Source of the DNA: Temnothorax longispinosus
Lineage: Eukaryota; Arthropoda; Insecta; Hymenoptera; Formicidae
Direction: 5' to 3'
Length of the DNA stretch: 64,000 bases
NCBI RefSeq assembly: GCF_030848805.1
Contig: NC_092367.1
Location: forward strand, 7,285,019-7,349,018
Shown: one piece after another, positions 38,501-50,351 of the stretch
How the letters are laid out: every line of letters starts with the position of its first letter
Position numbering within the stretch: the first letter of the stretch is position 1
The notes under the pieces: generated by a model
Seen by the model: only the letters and a program-made list of their open reading frames with translations
The model's database searches: none
Told to the model about the DNA's origin: nothing
Translations under genes and position numbers: made by a program

Positions 38501-40746
38501 CACTGCTGGACTAAGAATAGCTGAAATAAATGAATAAATATGATAAATGTGTACGTACATACGGTACATAGACGCGTGTTCAGGTTCAGGTCTAAATTAA
38601 AAACATTTATGTGTTAATTTTCATTGTCTTATATTCCGAGATTCAACTTTTACTCAACTTTTATCAAATTTTAGTAGGTTACTAATATATAAATTAGCAT
38701 CAACAAGATTTAATCAATTGATCAATGATTAATAAGATGCATTCAATAGGTTTATGTTAAAATTTTGTTTTTCATTCAGGCTAGCTGCTTGCCGGTGCAC
38801 TTGTTGGATCCTGTTAGTGGTTCTGTAGTGCTGGACATGTGCGCCGCGCCCGGCATGAAGGCTACTCATGCGGCAGCAAAACTGCAAAATTACGGGTAAT
38901 ACACAGTTTGTTCTCCAATAACATTCTCTGTTAGATATCAGATTGCATGAAAAATGGAAACCAAAAATGTATGAACACTAGAACTACTGAAGATTAATCT
39001 ACCGAAAGGAGATTTATCTCTACCGAAGAAATCCTGCGATTAGAAAAGAATAGAGAAAAAGTAAAAACAAATTAATAAAATTAATCATCTGTTCTCTATC
39101 TAATTTTTATAAAAGTCAGGGAAAATTTCAGAAATTAAGATGTTTTAATAATGTCAAACGGATCATTTTAACCACTTTGATGTTTTGACCAATTTTAGTG
39201 TTAAATATTTAATCTGATATTTTTTTATGCAACTATATTTTATTAATTAGTTTAAATAAAATAATTAATGTTTAGAAATGGATACTAGTATAAATTGTTT
39301 TTATATAGGAAAGTTTATGCTGTGGAGATTGATGCCAAGAGATTTGAAACCTTATTGAGTCAGATGAAAAAGACTCATTCCCTCTGCGTGGAACCTCTTA
39401 ATCAAGATGCTTTGACTCTCGATCCAAAAAAATATTCACATGTGGAATATATTCTAGTTGATCCAACTTGTTCTGGATCAGGTAAGAGAATCCTCCACTT
39501 TCTAATAAATAAAATCAAATTTAAGTTAATACACTAACAATAAATGTCAGAATAGGAAAATGGAAATTCTAATTCTTTTTTCGAAATGAATTTTCTTTGT
39601 CGCATTATTTCCTATTTACAGAAGGCACCTATTAACGTAATCGTTTATTCTATATTTAATCACTATACAACTATTCGTTGTAAAATACGACATAATTTTT
39701 ATTTTGTATGATTTTACGATATATAATTTTATAACATTTTTATTAAAGGCATTGTCGACAGACCAAAACAGAGCGATATGGATGGCAAACCCGAGTCAAA
39801 GCGTTTGGAAAACCTACAATCGTTCCAAGTTTATCTTCTTAGATACGCGCTGTTCAACTTTCCAAATGCAAAGAGAATAATCTACAGCACTTGTTCTTTA
39901 CACCCCGAGGAAAATGAAGAAGTAATAGACGAAGTTCTCGCCGATATTGGTAACGCTTATCATCTGGTACCTGTTAGACAATTACTAAAAAACAACTGGA
40001 CTAACTTCAGCTCGAAAAAATACAACTGCGGAGATACATGTTTGTATTCGAAGCCAGATGATGATTTTTGCAATGGTTTTTTCGTAGCGGTATTCGAGAG
40101 GAACTTTGATGTGACTCTGCCAAAGTGCAAACACAAAGGTGGTAATGAATATAGAAATGTTATCAGGGCTAACTTGAATGTCAAGAAAGATGACATGGCA
40201 AAAACAGACCCGTATGAGCGAGAGAAATGCGTTAAGAAGAAGAAGAAGAAGAAAGAAGAAATTTCAACAACTGTAGATGGACAAGGAAAGATATCGACTG
40301 ATATTGTTAAATTCGTAGTTTCCGAAATAGAAAATAAAGGCAAAGTAAAGACAAAAGAGGCAAAATGCAGTGAAAAAGAAGTAGAAAAAATGGACGTTCG
40401 CAGCAATTTGTCCAATTTAAATCATAAATTGGCATTAAATAAATCCAAAGATATACAAAAGAGGATATCAGATGAGATGGAAGCGAAAAAATCAAGGAAG
40501 CAACGATTAAAGTGTGAAAATGCACTGGAGGTGGAAATAGATAATGACACATTGGATGCTAATTATGGTGAAAAGGAACAAAATGAGGAAATTGAAACTA
40601 AACTGTCCAAGATAAAAAGGAGAAAGAAAAAAGCAACTAAAGAAATCGTCAAGATTGATAAAATTTATTTCCAAAAAAAGAAACAACAAGAAGAAATTGC
40701 AATTGTACCATCAAAGAAGAGGAAAAGAAATGAAGAGAATTCTTAA
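35549..40746 (+). CDS. NSUN5: NSUN5 rRNA cytosine-C5 methyltransferase, complete, with Lys-rich extension
   Basis: Nucleolar RNA m5C methyltransferase that modifies 25S/28S rRNA. Six exons: 35549-35674, 35998-36268, 37654-37910, 38780-38895, 39309-39481, 39749-40746. They join in phase to 646 residues. The N-terminal region (RIYKFTADIVRRV, LRALPQLDRLL) matches the family. Motif I is VLDMCAAPGMK at about 235-245. The two NSUN cysteines are Cys311 in DPTCSGSG and Cys363 in STCSLHPEEN. The catalytic domain ends near residue 425. About 220 residues of Lys/Glu-rich low-complexity tail follow, making the protein much longer than the 429-residue human form. The tail probably acts in nucleolar targeting or RNA contact (inference). 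VMA21 lies inside intron 2 on the same strand. Intron 1 carries a palindromic element, and intron 3 another. Confidence 0.94.
35784..35937. mobile_element. Palindromic MITE-like element in NSUN5 intron 1 (GGGTGCGTTC family)
   Basis: A 154-bp element with almost perfect inverted arms of about 65 bp: left end GGGTGCGTTCAGCCGATACT at 35784 and its complement ending at 35937. It is flanked on both sides by ATT, a possible 3-bp target duplication. It fills about half of the 323-bp intron. Its ends resemble those of the element at 41184-41381. Confidence 0.75.
36502..36771 (+). CDS. VMA21: VMA21, V-ATPase assembly membrane protein, nested in NSUN5 intron 2
   Basis: Small ER membrane chaperone needed to assemble the V0 sector of the vacuolar H+-ATPase. 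The uninterrupted ORF of 89 residues has two membrane segments (about 6-27 and 44-65) separated by a short loop, then an acidic tail ending EKAD, which resembles the short Lys/acidic ER-retrieval tails of the family. The layout (FLYSVAMFTLPF..., VLAAVVTVNLIISCYAY) matches VMA21. The same frame stays open upstream to an ATG at 36367, which would add 45 basic residues. The chosen Met leaves a short luminal/cytosolic N terminus compared with human VMA21, so the true start may be the upstream Met or an upstream exon. An AATAAA at 36989 supports an independent transcript within the NSUN5 intron. Confidence 0.8.
   Translation: MGPAAVLGTLFLYSVAMFTLPFAAFFGVQRFMILEFQTDTAVTNYISVLAAVVTVNLIISCYAYQALNESVEEKEQSEDQVESLNEKAD
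36989..36994 (+). terminator. Candidate poly(A) signal of nested VMA21
   Basis: AATAAA about 220 bases after the VMA21 stop codon and still inside NSUN5 intron 2. If used, it would end VMA21 transcripts before the next NSUN5 exon. Confidence 0.4.
36995..37653 (+). other. Remainder of NSUN5 intron 2
   Basis: AT-rich sequence between the nested VMA21 and NSUN5 exon 3. Ends with a pyrimidine-rich tract and TTTTCAG. No gene seen. Confidence 0.6.
37911..38779 (+). other. NSUN5 intron 3
   Basis: AT-rich intron of 869 bp containing the palindromic element at 38111-38216. Nothing else was recognised. Confidence 0.6.
38111..38216. mobile_element. Palindromic MITE-like element (CCCAGRTAGC family, copy 2)
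   Basis: Terminal repeats CCCAGGTAGC at the left and GCTACCTGGG at the right close a near-perfect 106-bp palindrome with internal ACATCATAAAGATGTC-type arms. Ends match those of the element at 23549-23635, and both are followed on the right by a short AGTGTT-like sequence. No open reading frame. Confidence 0.75.
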
Positions 40747-41032
40747 GTGAGATTAAATGTTAAATGAAAAAAAAGTAATATTGTATTTATTTATCTTGCC
40801 ATTGTCCCTTATTACGCGTTTAGAGACACATGATATATTATACATCCATGATATATTATAAGCAATATATAGATGAGAATATAAAAATTGATTGCTGGAG
40901 TGTTGAATTTTTAGAAAATCTAGAGGGTCTAGAGAAATTGGTGGTTATTTGCCTTCTCGATATCTTTGTTTAATTTTTTCATTTCATCCAGCAATATAAT
41001 ACTTATCACTATACCTACTGACAGTAAGTAAG

Positions 41033-41108
41033 AAAACCATTTATCCGCTCGCTCAGTTCGCGATCGCAAATACACGCTCGATAACTGAGCGAGGGTGCAT
41101 ATGGTTTT
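41033..41108. repeat. Short inverted-repeat element
   Basis: Arms of 26 bp: AAAACCATTTATCCGCTCGC at 41033 and the complementary stretch ending ATGGTTTT at 41108. The shared core is CTCGCTCAGTT against AACTGAGCGAG. Probably a miniature element. Confidence 0.6.
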
Positions 41109-41183
41109 ATATGTATATACATAATATATATTCCAGCTAGATTATAAAAATTCTGAAAGAAAATTAAATGCAGGCTTTACACT

Positions 41184-41381
41184 GGGCTGCATTCGGATTC
41201 ACCCGAGTGCTAAAAATCCTATAGTATATGTTACGTGCACTATAGATTTTCAGCACCCGGGGCTGCGTTCGAAAACTTTACTCGGGTGCGCATCGCATTG
41301 TTCTATCTTAATTGTTACTAAAAATTAAACAAAGACAGAACGACGCTGGTGTACACCCGAGTGAAGTTTTCGAACGCACCC
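41184..41381. mobile_element. Compound inverted-repeat element (GGGTGCGTTC-like ends)
   Basis: Outer ends are GGGCTGCATTCG on the left and CGAACGCACCC on the right, resembling the ends of the element at 35784-35937. Inside are two hairpins: CACCCGAGTGCTAAAAATC near 41200 against GATTTTCAGCACCC near 41246, and GTTCGAAAACTTTACTCGGG near 41268 against its complement near 41355. It looks like two related copies merged or a duplicated end. Confidence 0.6.
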
Positions 41382-42317
41382 CTGTGTGTGCTTGTACATA
41401 TTTATAGTATATTCTATACACACACACACCACACATATATATGTATACATAATACAAGTACTCGTTTTATCAGCAATTCGCGACATGGTAACATGGAAGC
41501 CTGTTGGCCTGCTTAAAGTCAACCGATAAGCATGTCGATTATGCCGAGGTATACATATATACGTATAATTGCGGTGAAAAAACCTTTTCTGATATATATG
41601 TATAGGTATAGGGTATAGGTATATAGACGTTGGTTGATATAATTATGCGATAAACTATGATTCAGTTTTCTAACTTGGCCCTTCACTGCGCGAGGTACAC
41701 ACGACGTTACTTAACTTGCTAGAATCGCGTCGCGTGAGTCACGACACGACACGAAATGTCGAGAAATATTGTCTATTAGAGCTATAACTTAAAACTTAAA
41801 ATAATAGTAAGTATATTAGGTATAACATATCGATTATGAAGTGTTGGAGAAACTGAAACTATTACACGTTAGAACTGGCGCCAAAACTGTTTTTATATAC
41901 ATACGTTAATTTTTTTCAATACCTACCTTATTAATTTTTGTGTTAATGATTCGATTAACAATAAGAGTTAAGAACTCTTTACGTAATCGTAATAAATGTA
42001 CATAATTCGACGTTGTAATGTAGTTTTATTACTCGCGGCTATATATCTCAAAGGTAGAAAAATGCTTTCAATTTACACCTTCCTTCTTTCCTTTCGATCA
42101 AAGATATCGATTTTTTCATATATGACATTCTTACACTTGTTTATCCATCAATTTATTACTAGTGATTCTCTCTCTCACTGATTTATATCTCATTGTCAAT
42201 AGCAGTTTTTAAGCAACTTGCGAGGAAACGATCGAAATGTTTAGGCTTTGAGGAAAGAGTTGAAAATCTTTTGTGTTTTAAATATTTATTTCGCAAACGA
42301 ATCGTGTATTTTGTATG

Positions 42318-42318
<1 letters not shown>

Positions 42319-42353
<35 letters not shown>
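42319..42353. repeat. (CT)n microsatellite
   Basis: Uninterrupted CT dinucleotide run in the intergenic region between NSUN5 and DCX-EMAP. Confidence 0.9.
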
Positions 42354-42355
<2 letters not shown>

Positions 42356-44067
42356 GTTAATACAGCTTTAATATACATACCTATATTATAAGACAATAAT
42401 AAGGTACACAGATCCAAGCCCTTGGATCTTACATTACTTTATTTACTGCGACTTTATAGTCACTAGATAATTCGTTACAATTAATCGCATAAATTTCTCA
42501 ATCTTTTACGTTTTTGTAAATTTGCGACAACTGAAGGAATAATTTGACTGGCCTAACGACGGAGACGACGGAGACGGCGGAAAACGGCGCCGAGGACGCT
42601 GAGGTTGCCGAGGTTGCTGAGGTTGCGCGCGGTCACTCGACGTCGGGACGCCATCGTCGAAGGACGCATGAATATGTATACTGCCGCCGCAATCGCCGCG
42701 ATTCAGCCGAATCAACTTCGATAAGGTGATTCTCGTCCGCGCGAGCCATACTTCCGCGCCCGCGTCAATATAAACTCGCCGCCGTGCCGTAATAATGATT
42801 TCGCGAATGAGATAATACACCGTGAGAGAATTTTTCACCCCGATCATCGGCATTATCCAGCATTATATCGCCCGATCGCGACCGCGGCCGCAGCCGGCGC
42901 GGCGTAGTGTCAGTGAACTTTGGTGAACTTGAGTGCTTTTCCTCAGCGGAGTCCGGAGTCTCGCTTTGTTTCCATTGCAGTTGATCGGATCGAACCAAGT
43001 TGAATGCAGAAAATGCAGTTTATCGTTTATCGTATACTTAACATCTACTAAATGAAATGTTAAAACTACAACACCGTTACACAGCTATGCTATTATAATT
43101 ATATGTTTCCACTTTTGATATCTTTTATACTTTTTTAAAATGTTTAACGATTATAACGTAACGATGAATGTGATGATACGGTTCAGAAGTGATCTCTATC
43201 AATCGAGATAATCGACTTAGCTTCAAAAGAACCTTTGTTTTTCAATCTTTTTTCTTTTTTTTCTTTTTTTTACTTTCTTTTGACAATGGAGTTCAAAATA
43301 AATTTCTAATAAAATTTTTTTTCTAAAAATTTAGATAAGGAAACATGAGTTTAATCAATTTAAATTGAACAATGTTTAATAAAGAAAGATAAATCTTACC
43401 CTCGAAAAAGGCTCGATTAAATATATTGAGAAAATTAGTAAAAAAAAGGAAAAACAAAACATGAATACTAAGGGCAAAATGTAAATGCCGTAATCCGAGT
43501 ATTTTTTATAAAATAGATATCGTTTTTTTTTTATGAAAAATAATAAAATTATGGATGTGAAATTTCAATATGCGATTTAAATTGTTTAGTGTCTTAAATC
43601 TATATTTTCAAACAAAAGAAAGTAGACATTCGTCTAAAATATTACTATAAAATTTTTCCTTCTATTGACTTTATTGAACTAATTGTGAGTGTGAATTAAT
43701 AATGATAATATGTTTGCATGAAACAATAACGCTTTTGCATCGATTTATCGTTGTTATCGACATGTCACATGGCAAAATAGTCGCTAAATAACACAGAGAT
43801 TGAACGAGATAAAAAACGAGCGTATAAATCATTGCGGAAAGCACCCGGTACTGTTTTGCATTCGAGAATGGTGTGTCACGCACGGCGTCAACCGTCAACC
43901 GCGTGATGTCTCATGAGTCTCATGCATGCACTATGCACTGTGCACTATGCGCTATGCGCGATGCAGATTATTGCAGATGCAGGGGCTGCTGTGAGTGCTG
44001 GCTAGCAGAGGATAGTTATTCGAGTTATATCGCGGCCGACTTGACTTGATTACAAAAATACTATAAC

Positions 44068-44100
44068 TATATAAAAGGCATATAAAGCCAGAACTCAGAC
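44068..44100 (+). promoter_or_regulatory. Candidate TATA/initiator core promoter upstream of DCX-EMAP
   Basis: TATATAAAAGG at 44068-44078 is followed by an initiator-like CTCAGAC at 44094-44100, a spacing of about 27 bases, which fits an arthropod TATA promoter. It lies about 1 kb before the first DCX-EMAP coding exon. An extra TCAG tandem occurs at about 44207-44220. Whether this drives DCX-EMAP is inferred from position only. Confidence 0.4.
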
Positions 44101-45135
44101 AAAATTAACGTTATCGTTATTAAAATCGCGGTAAGATATCCGAAAACTAAACAGATATTACGATTATAGCATGCCATGTATATATCAGTATTATCAGTAA
44201 TCGCAGTCAGTCAGTCAGTCACCCGTAACCGTAACAGGAGCGTAAAGGGGCGACGTATGAGAGTTGACAAAATATATATATACATATGTGTATATTGTCC
44301 GAGTTGCTGATCGATGGACCTGCAGTGGGAGCTGCAGTTGCGAAATAAAAATGGCCGATCGATCGGGAATCCACTATCACGCAACACGTGATCGACTGGC
44401 CAGCACTCACAATATTCTCAAAGTGGCGATTCGTGCAATGTGATCCGATCTACATAATTGTAAGAAACCTTGAAATGTCAAAAAACGTCGTTCACAACGA
44501 GCCCCACTATAGCGTTTGCGGTGCGCTCTAATCGGCGTTTAATTTTCCAGGTAAATTCACTCGCTCGATGATATCGGGAATACAAAGGCAAATACTCCTT
44601 CATTTTCATAACAATTCATAATATTAAAGTACCAAACATTCAGGGACACCCTGTATATATATATATATATTATATATATATTTTTTTTCGATATTGTGGA
44701 CGCGATTAGAATACTATGTAGACTCAATGATGCAAAATCTGTTGATCGTACAATTATACATTGCAGAGTTGCTATAATTGCATGTAAATGGAATTGTAGT
44801 TGTAATAATATTTGACGAGATTTATCTTTTTTTACTTTAGTCTGATTGTCCATTAAGTCTCTCCTTTAGTAAAATTATTAATATCTGTCATCACATTTTA
44901 ACAATTTGTTTCACCTTTGTTATACATTTCAATACTTAATTCCCTTATAGTTTTTAACTAATTTTTTCAACTTTGTAATAAATTTGTTCCTCACTCAGGT
45001 TGCAAACACCTAGGTCCTGACGTACAAAATTCAACTTTTTTCTATCCGTTGAGGATCTGGAATCTTTTTCTGCAATCGTAAGAGCACTGGTCGAGTAAGC
45101 GGACGCGCGGAAGTGGCGGCGGCTTCGCTTTGCGG
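44101..45135 (+). other. Probable 5' UTR/leader region of DCX-EMAP
   Basis: No coding exon is supported. It contains a (TA)n tract at about 44655-44690. A donor-like CCAG/GTAAATT near 44550 could end a non-coding first exon. The start codon at 45136 lies in a GC-rich patch that begins near 45080. Confidence 0.35.
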
Positions 45136-45297
45136 ATGATCGAGACTGAAAATCAGCCGGATTCGCGTGCCAGCAGACAGGGCGAGCAGAACGAGGATCT
45201 CCTCGTCGCTGGCGGCGGTAACAAGGTTGACAGTGGTGACCGCGAGTCTGGTGACCAAACAGCTGTTGCAACTGCGACGACAGTGGAGGACGCAGGT

Positions 45298-45377
<80 letters not shown>

Positions 45378-48300
45378 CAGATTGCTCTCAAGTATACCTG
45401 CTTCAATCACGTACGTGAACGAGAATCGATCCTCGACAGTTACCTCACATACATTAACTTGGACTCTATATACTTGAACTTTATACATATAATTGAACTC
45501 GATATTCTGAACTCAGATCTCAAGCAGTCTTCTTACTTTGAATCTCAATCGTTTCCTTTTTTAATCTCTAAAAAGTCTAAAGCATTATTGGCACGCGCGT
45601 GAAATGATAACGTCGTGTGGATAATCATCGAGATAATCATGCAGTTAGTCATTTTTATTCTAGGCAAGAACTGTAGTAGTGTGGGAAGGCAGTGCAAAAA
45701 AGAAAATTTTATTTACAAAAGTACGGATGGTTAATAATAGGTAAAATTTAAGATTAGGGATGATCGCGATACAGATATTTGGCTAACAATTAAGTCAGCT
45801 TCAAAAAATTCCGACTCTACTTCATTCAGATGCGATGAAGAAAGAGGAGCAAGAAACGTCGCGGATTCACGAGAATTCGTCCAAGGGCGGTGTCGCCGCG
45901 GGCATCGCGACGCCCACCGCGGCATCGACGATGCCGGTGGAGGACGACGAAGAGGAAGAGGAGGCAGAAGAGGAGGAGGAGGAGGAGGAGGAGGAGGAGG
46001 AGGCGGAGGAGGAGGAGGAGGAGGACGGGGACGTGGAGGGTGGAATCGCAGTGGAGGGTGGAATGACGACGCAAGAAGAGGTCGGGGGTGTGTTGGTCGG
46101 TGGTGAAGGTGGGGGTGGAGGCGGCATGGCCGGCTACTGGAGGCAGAGCAGACCCTCCAGTCCCCGCATGCCGCCTCCGGAGCAGTCGGAGCAGCCGAGC
46201 CGACCCAAGAGCCGGCACGAGCTACAAGCCGCGAGATATAACAACCTCGGCTACTGGCGAGCGAGAAGAGTCACCTTTTATAAAAATGGCGATCCCTACT
46301 TTCCAGGAGTGGAGTTCAGGTAAGCATCGTTTTGGTCAATACCTCTAACCGAACCAAGAAGCCTGAAAAAGCCTAAAATCGAGAAACATACTTGCTAAAC
46401 TTATCATTATATGTCGTAACATTTTATTCATTATGCGTATCTCACACAATTAAGATAAAAACATCTTTCTCTTCCTAATCTGAAGGCATAATGGCACAGA
46501 AAGCATAACAAATATAGATAATTTCTTATTTTTTCGCTGTTCTATATATACATCTCTCTTTTGTTTCAGTAACATAAAACACATACTCAATAATTGTTTA
46601 AGTAATTACTGTCAAATTTTATTCAGAGATTGAAAGAAAATGATTAACATATTGATGTGATATAATATAAAAAATTAATCACACACGTGTGCGCGAGTTA
46701 TACATACGTACACATATACATACGTCCGTACGTACGTGTGTGTGTGTATTTCGAGGTGAGAGTGTGCGTGCGCGCGCACACACACACACACAAAATAATA
46801 ACTTAATATTTTGAATAAATAATGCACGTGTAAGATGAAATAAAACTTTACAAAAATATTTTTCAACATTTTGAATGAATCTATATAAGCATACATGTTT
46901 TAAAAATATTGATTAATGGTTTATACACAAACGTGATGATATTATAATTAAGTGTCTTTCATTGTGTCAAAATTTAATAAAAATTATTTTGAAAGAAGAA
47001 AGAATCAAATTTCTTCTTTAAAACTTTTTTGAAAGAATGGTGAAAGATATATAAAAAATTGAAAAATATTTACAAGAAGAGAGAGAAATACACGATGCAT
47101 GCCAGTATGTCTCTGAACAATATGTTTATTTAGTTGACTAACATTCTAATTAATATTTTAATCGAAGGCTTATAAAAATGCATTTAATTAATGTAAAAGC
47201 ATCAAGCATCGTCGACGCAAAAGCATTGTCACGACAAAAAAGGACCTTACTCTAAAAAGGATAATATTTATTTGCAGTGAATTATATTTAGATTTAAATA
47301 AGTTTTGCTTAAACGCATTCAATCGTCAAATTAAGAATTATATGAATTAAAATCTGAATGAAGATTAAAACGTTTCACGTTTTGTATATTAGCTTTGTGG
47401 CATTGATTAAAGTCTTCAATCTTTTATTACTCTTTCATTTTACAATAATGTAAAATTAATAATACTTCTAAGGGAAATTGATCGAAATTGATCAAAGGAT
47501 TTCAAAAGGATGTCTCGTAGGGCTTTGAAACTCTACATTACTCTATATATTTATACTTTAGAGAAGTCTCTGAATATTTTCAGATTTAAACCTGGCCGTG
47601 ACATTGGTTCTTTGGAGGCTCTACTGGATAGATTGTCTCTTCGGATGGATTTGCCGAGAGGGGCGCGCCACATCTTTTCGATGGACGGTGATCGAAAGAT
47701 CCATCTCGACGAACTTGAGGACGGTGCCTCTTACGTAGTGTCCAGCTACAAGACTTTCAAGGTAAGAGATCTTTGTGCGATTCATCACGGGAGTTCGATT
47801 ATTGCAGAAAGGATAAATCAAAGAATTATTGTTTAAATGATATGTATATCGCATATCTTAAGAATGAAACTTTAGTTGGTAGAATCTAAAATCAATTTAG
47901 AACGATCTGGAACATACACATTTGTTTATTCAAAAATTATTTATTAATTTTCACTTTCATAAATAATATGATTTATGAATTTTTTTTAGATAAAATAAAT
48001 TGATGTAATAGTTGATGTAATCTTGATAAGAGAAAGTACAGGAACACGTTTCGTAGATAGTGAAAGTGTGTGTTAATCACATCCGATTAAAGCGCTAGCT
48101 GGTAACAACCTCGATACTCGTGAACTTGACTGACGTTGTAAATACGTCTTCTTCAAAGCACGATCGACTTCATCGCGCTACAAATGCGAACATTCTGGCG
48201 TTTTATTTCCTTTCGCCGATGTTCACCACGCATGAGAAATGACATATTTATATTTATGACAAATGTAAAAGTACGTTAATGTTAAACTTTTGTAGCTTCT

Positions 48301-49750
48301 AAAATCTTTGTTATTTATCTTCTTTACAGTAATGCAAAAATGTAAAAACAATACGACACAAGATTAGTAAAAACTAATTAATTAATAATTATGCGAATAA
48401 GTATTAATGAGAATATAATGATAATATCTAAATTAGGAGGAATAAAATACAGAATATATGGACTTAATTCTTTAGTACAAAAGAAATTTAACGAAAATTG
48501 AAAAAAAGATTGCATTTCGAGCTTTCCTTCGTTCTCATATGCGGATTAATAATACGAATAACCAGTTATCAATAACCATATACTATTATTGCTATCGTAT
48601 TTTGAAATTGTTATCTATGAATAATATTTTAAAATAACCGTCAGAAAACGCATATAAGCGCGCGCGCGCACACACTCACACACATACACGCATACACGCA
48701 CACGTTTTATACAAGTCATATAGGATTAAAAAAGAGTAAAAAATACAATATACTAATAATGCGGTTATAGAATTTAGCGTGCCGCTATAAAAATGTGTCG
48801 GAATATAGATTTTCAAAAATAACTTTTAGAGAGATGTGATATAATAATGATTTATAAGAATACTCCATGTAATGTTGCTGACGACGACGCAACGACGACG
48901 AGGACGTTGTGTGTATCTGGCCCAGATCAGTTTCTTAAAGCAGGCCGCACGCAACGCAAAATTGTATTTGAGCGGAGAGCGCTCTTTTCTCTCCTTCCTC
49001 CCTTCGCCCCCTAGGAATAATATATATATAAATTTATATATATTTTAATTTTATGATTTTAAATTGTATGATTTGCCTTGCTCCAACATTTTATATACAG
49101 TACTAAATACTTATTTATAATATCGTACAATTTAAAGTTATGTTGCAATTTATAGAAAAGAACTAACAAATAAAAATGTTTCTTATCTATTCTATCATCT
49201 GATTGCTTGTTAAGTTTATCAGTGCAATGGATGAGAAGCAATTTTATTTTGTCTTACGTCATTCGGCATTATGGATCACACCCTTCCGTTACTTCAAAGG
49301 TGTGACCAATTTAACTCGTTGTGTATTACGATGCACTTTGATGCAATTACGATCCAGTTACTTCGATCGCCAACTATATGTTGGATTATTCTTTAATACA
49401 CCAAAGTGGCTAGAGCTTATGCATGATTCTTCCATTAAACAATTGGCCTTTGCATGCCGATTGACCTCAACTAACTTCTCACCAGATCAGTATTCTGAAA
49501 TGTACAACTCACTTTACAATTTGATTAGCTAAAGAGAAAGAAAGCAAGAAGCGAAGGAGGGAAGGGGGCAAAGCGACGATTTGACTATTCAAGATAATTA
49601 TTCGAGATAATTTTTCCGTATTAATTTTATAAGTTTTTAAATAATTTTTAAGAAAATAAAGCATGTGTGTCTCTTTTTAATGTTTCTACAATTCTGCAAT
49701 TATCTGCGAAATTAATAAATATTTAGAACATATTTAATCAAAGTTACTGT

Positions 49751-49795
<45 letters not shown>

Positions 49796-50314
49796 TCTCC
49801 AGTACAATTTTCTTCTAGATAAAATTTTTCAAAATTTGAGGTACACCTACTTTTTTAAAACATTTTTCGAAGATCTGAAACTGCATTTTTTTTTATGTTT
49901 AATTTAATATTGTATATCTTATGACTATCTTACGACTTCGCATTTTTAACTTTTCTGCCAACAACTTACATTTAATAAATTGCTTAAATACAATTTTAAA
50001 TTAAGATATATGAATATTTAAACGCGATACATATCGTCTTGCGTATGCTCCAAACATGTCCTTTCAATCTTGTGCTATAATATTCGGGCAGATGCGTTTA
50101 CAGTGAGAGAAGGAAGGGAGAGATAATTTTTATTCCTTAAAAAATGAAAATGTATAATAAGGAAATAGAGAAACGTAATAGTGATTTTAAAGTGTCGGTA
50201 TCGAACGGGGATGAGTTTGCGTAGAGTGGTCACGTGTATTTCTTCCTCCGTCAGAGTTTCCCTTTCTTTTTCTTCCCTCTCCTATTTCTCTCCCTAGATT
50301 TCTTTCCATGCTCT

Positions 50315-50351
<37 letters not shown>

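Larger units (their letters stand above)
40747..44060. other. Intergenic region between NSUN5 and DCX-EMAP
   Basis: AT-rich DNA with two inverted-repeat elements (41033-41108 and 41184-41381), a (CT)n tract at 42319-42353 and a sharply GC-rich block at about 42.54-43.0 kb. The GC-rich block has two overlapping minus-strand ORFs without a recognised domain. No gene is supported with confidence. NSUN5's 3' UTR is at the left edge. Confidence 0.45.

Noticed and set aside
39960..40552. Minus-strand Phe/Leu/Ser-rich ORFs
   Set aside because: They are antisense to the Lys/Glu-rich NSUN5 tail and are explained by it.
44954..45488. Minus-strand ORFs with long Ser-Leu repeats
   Set aside because: They are produced by reading the GA microsatellite on the opposite strand.
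45826..46218. Minus-strand Leu- or Ser-rich ORFs
   Set aside because: Antisense of the poly-Glu exon of DCX-EMAP.
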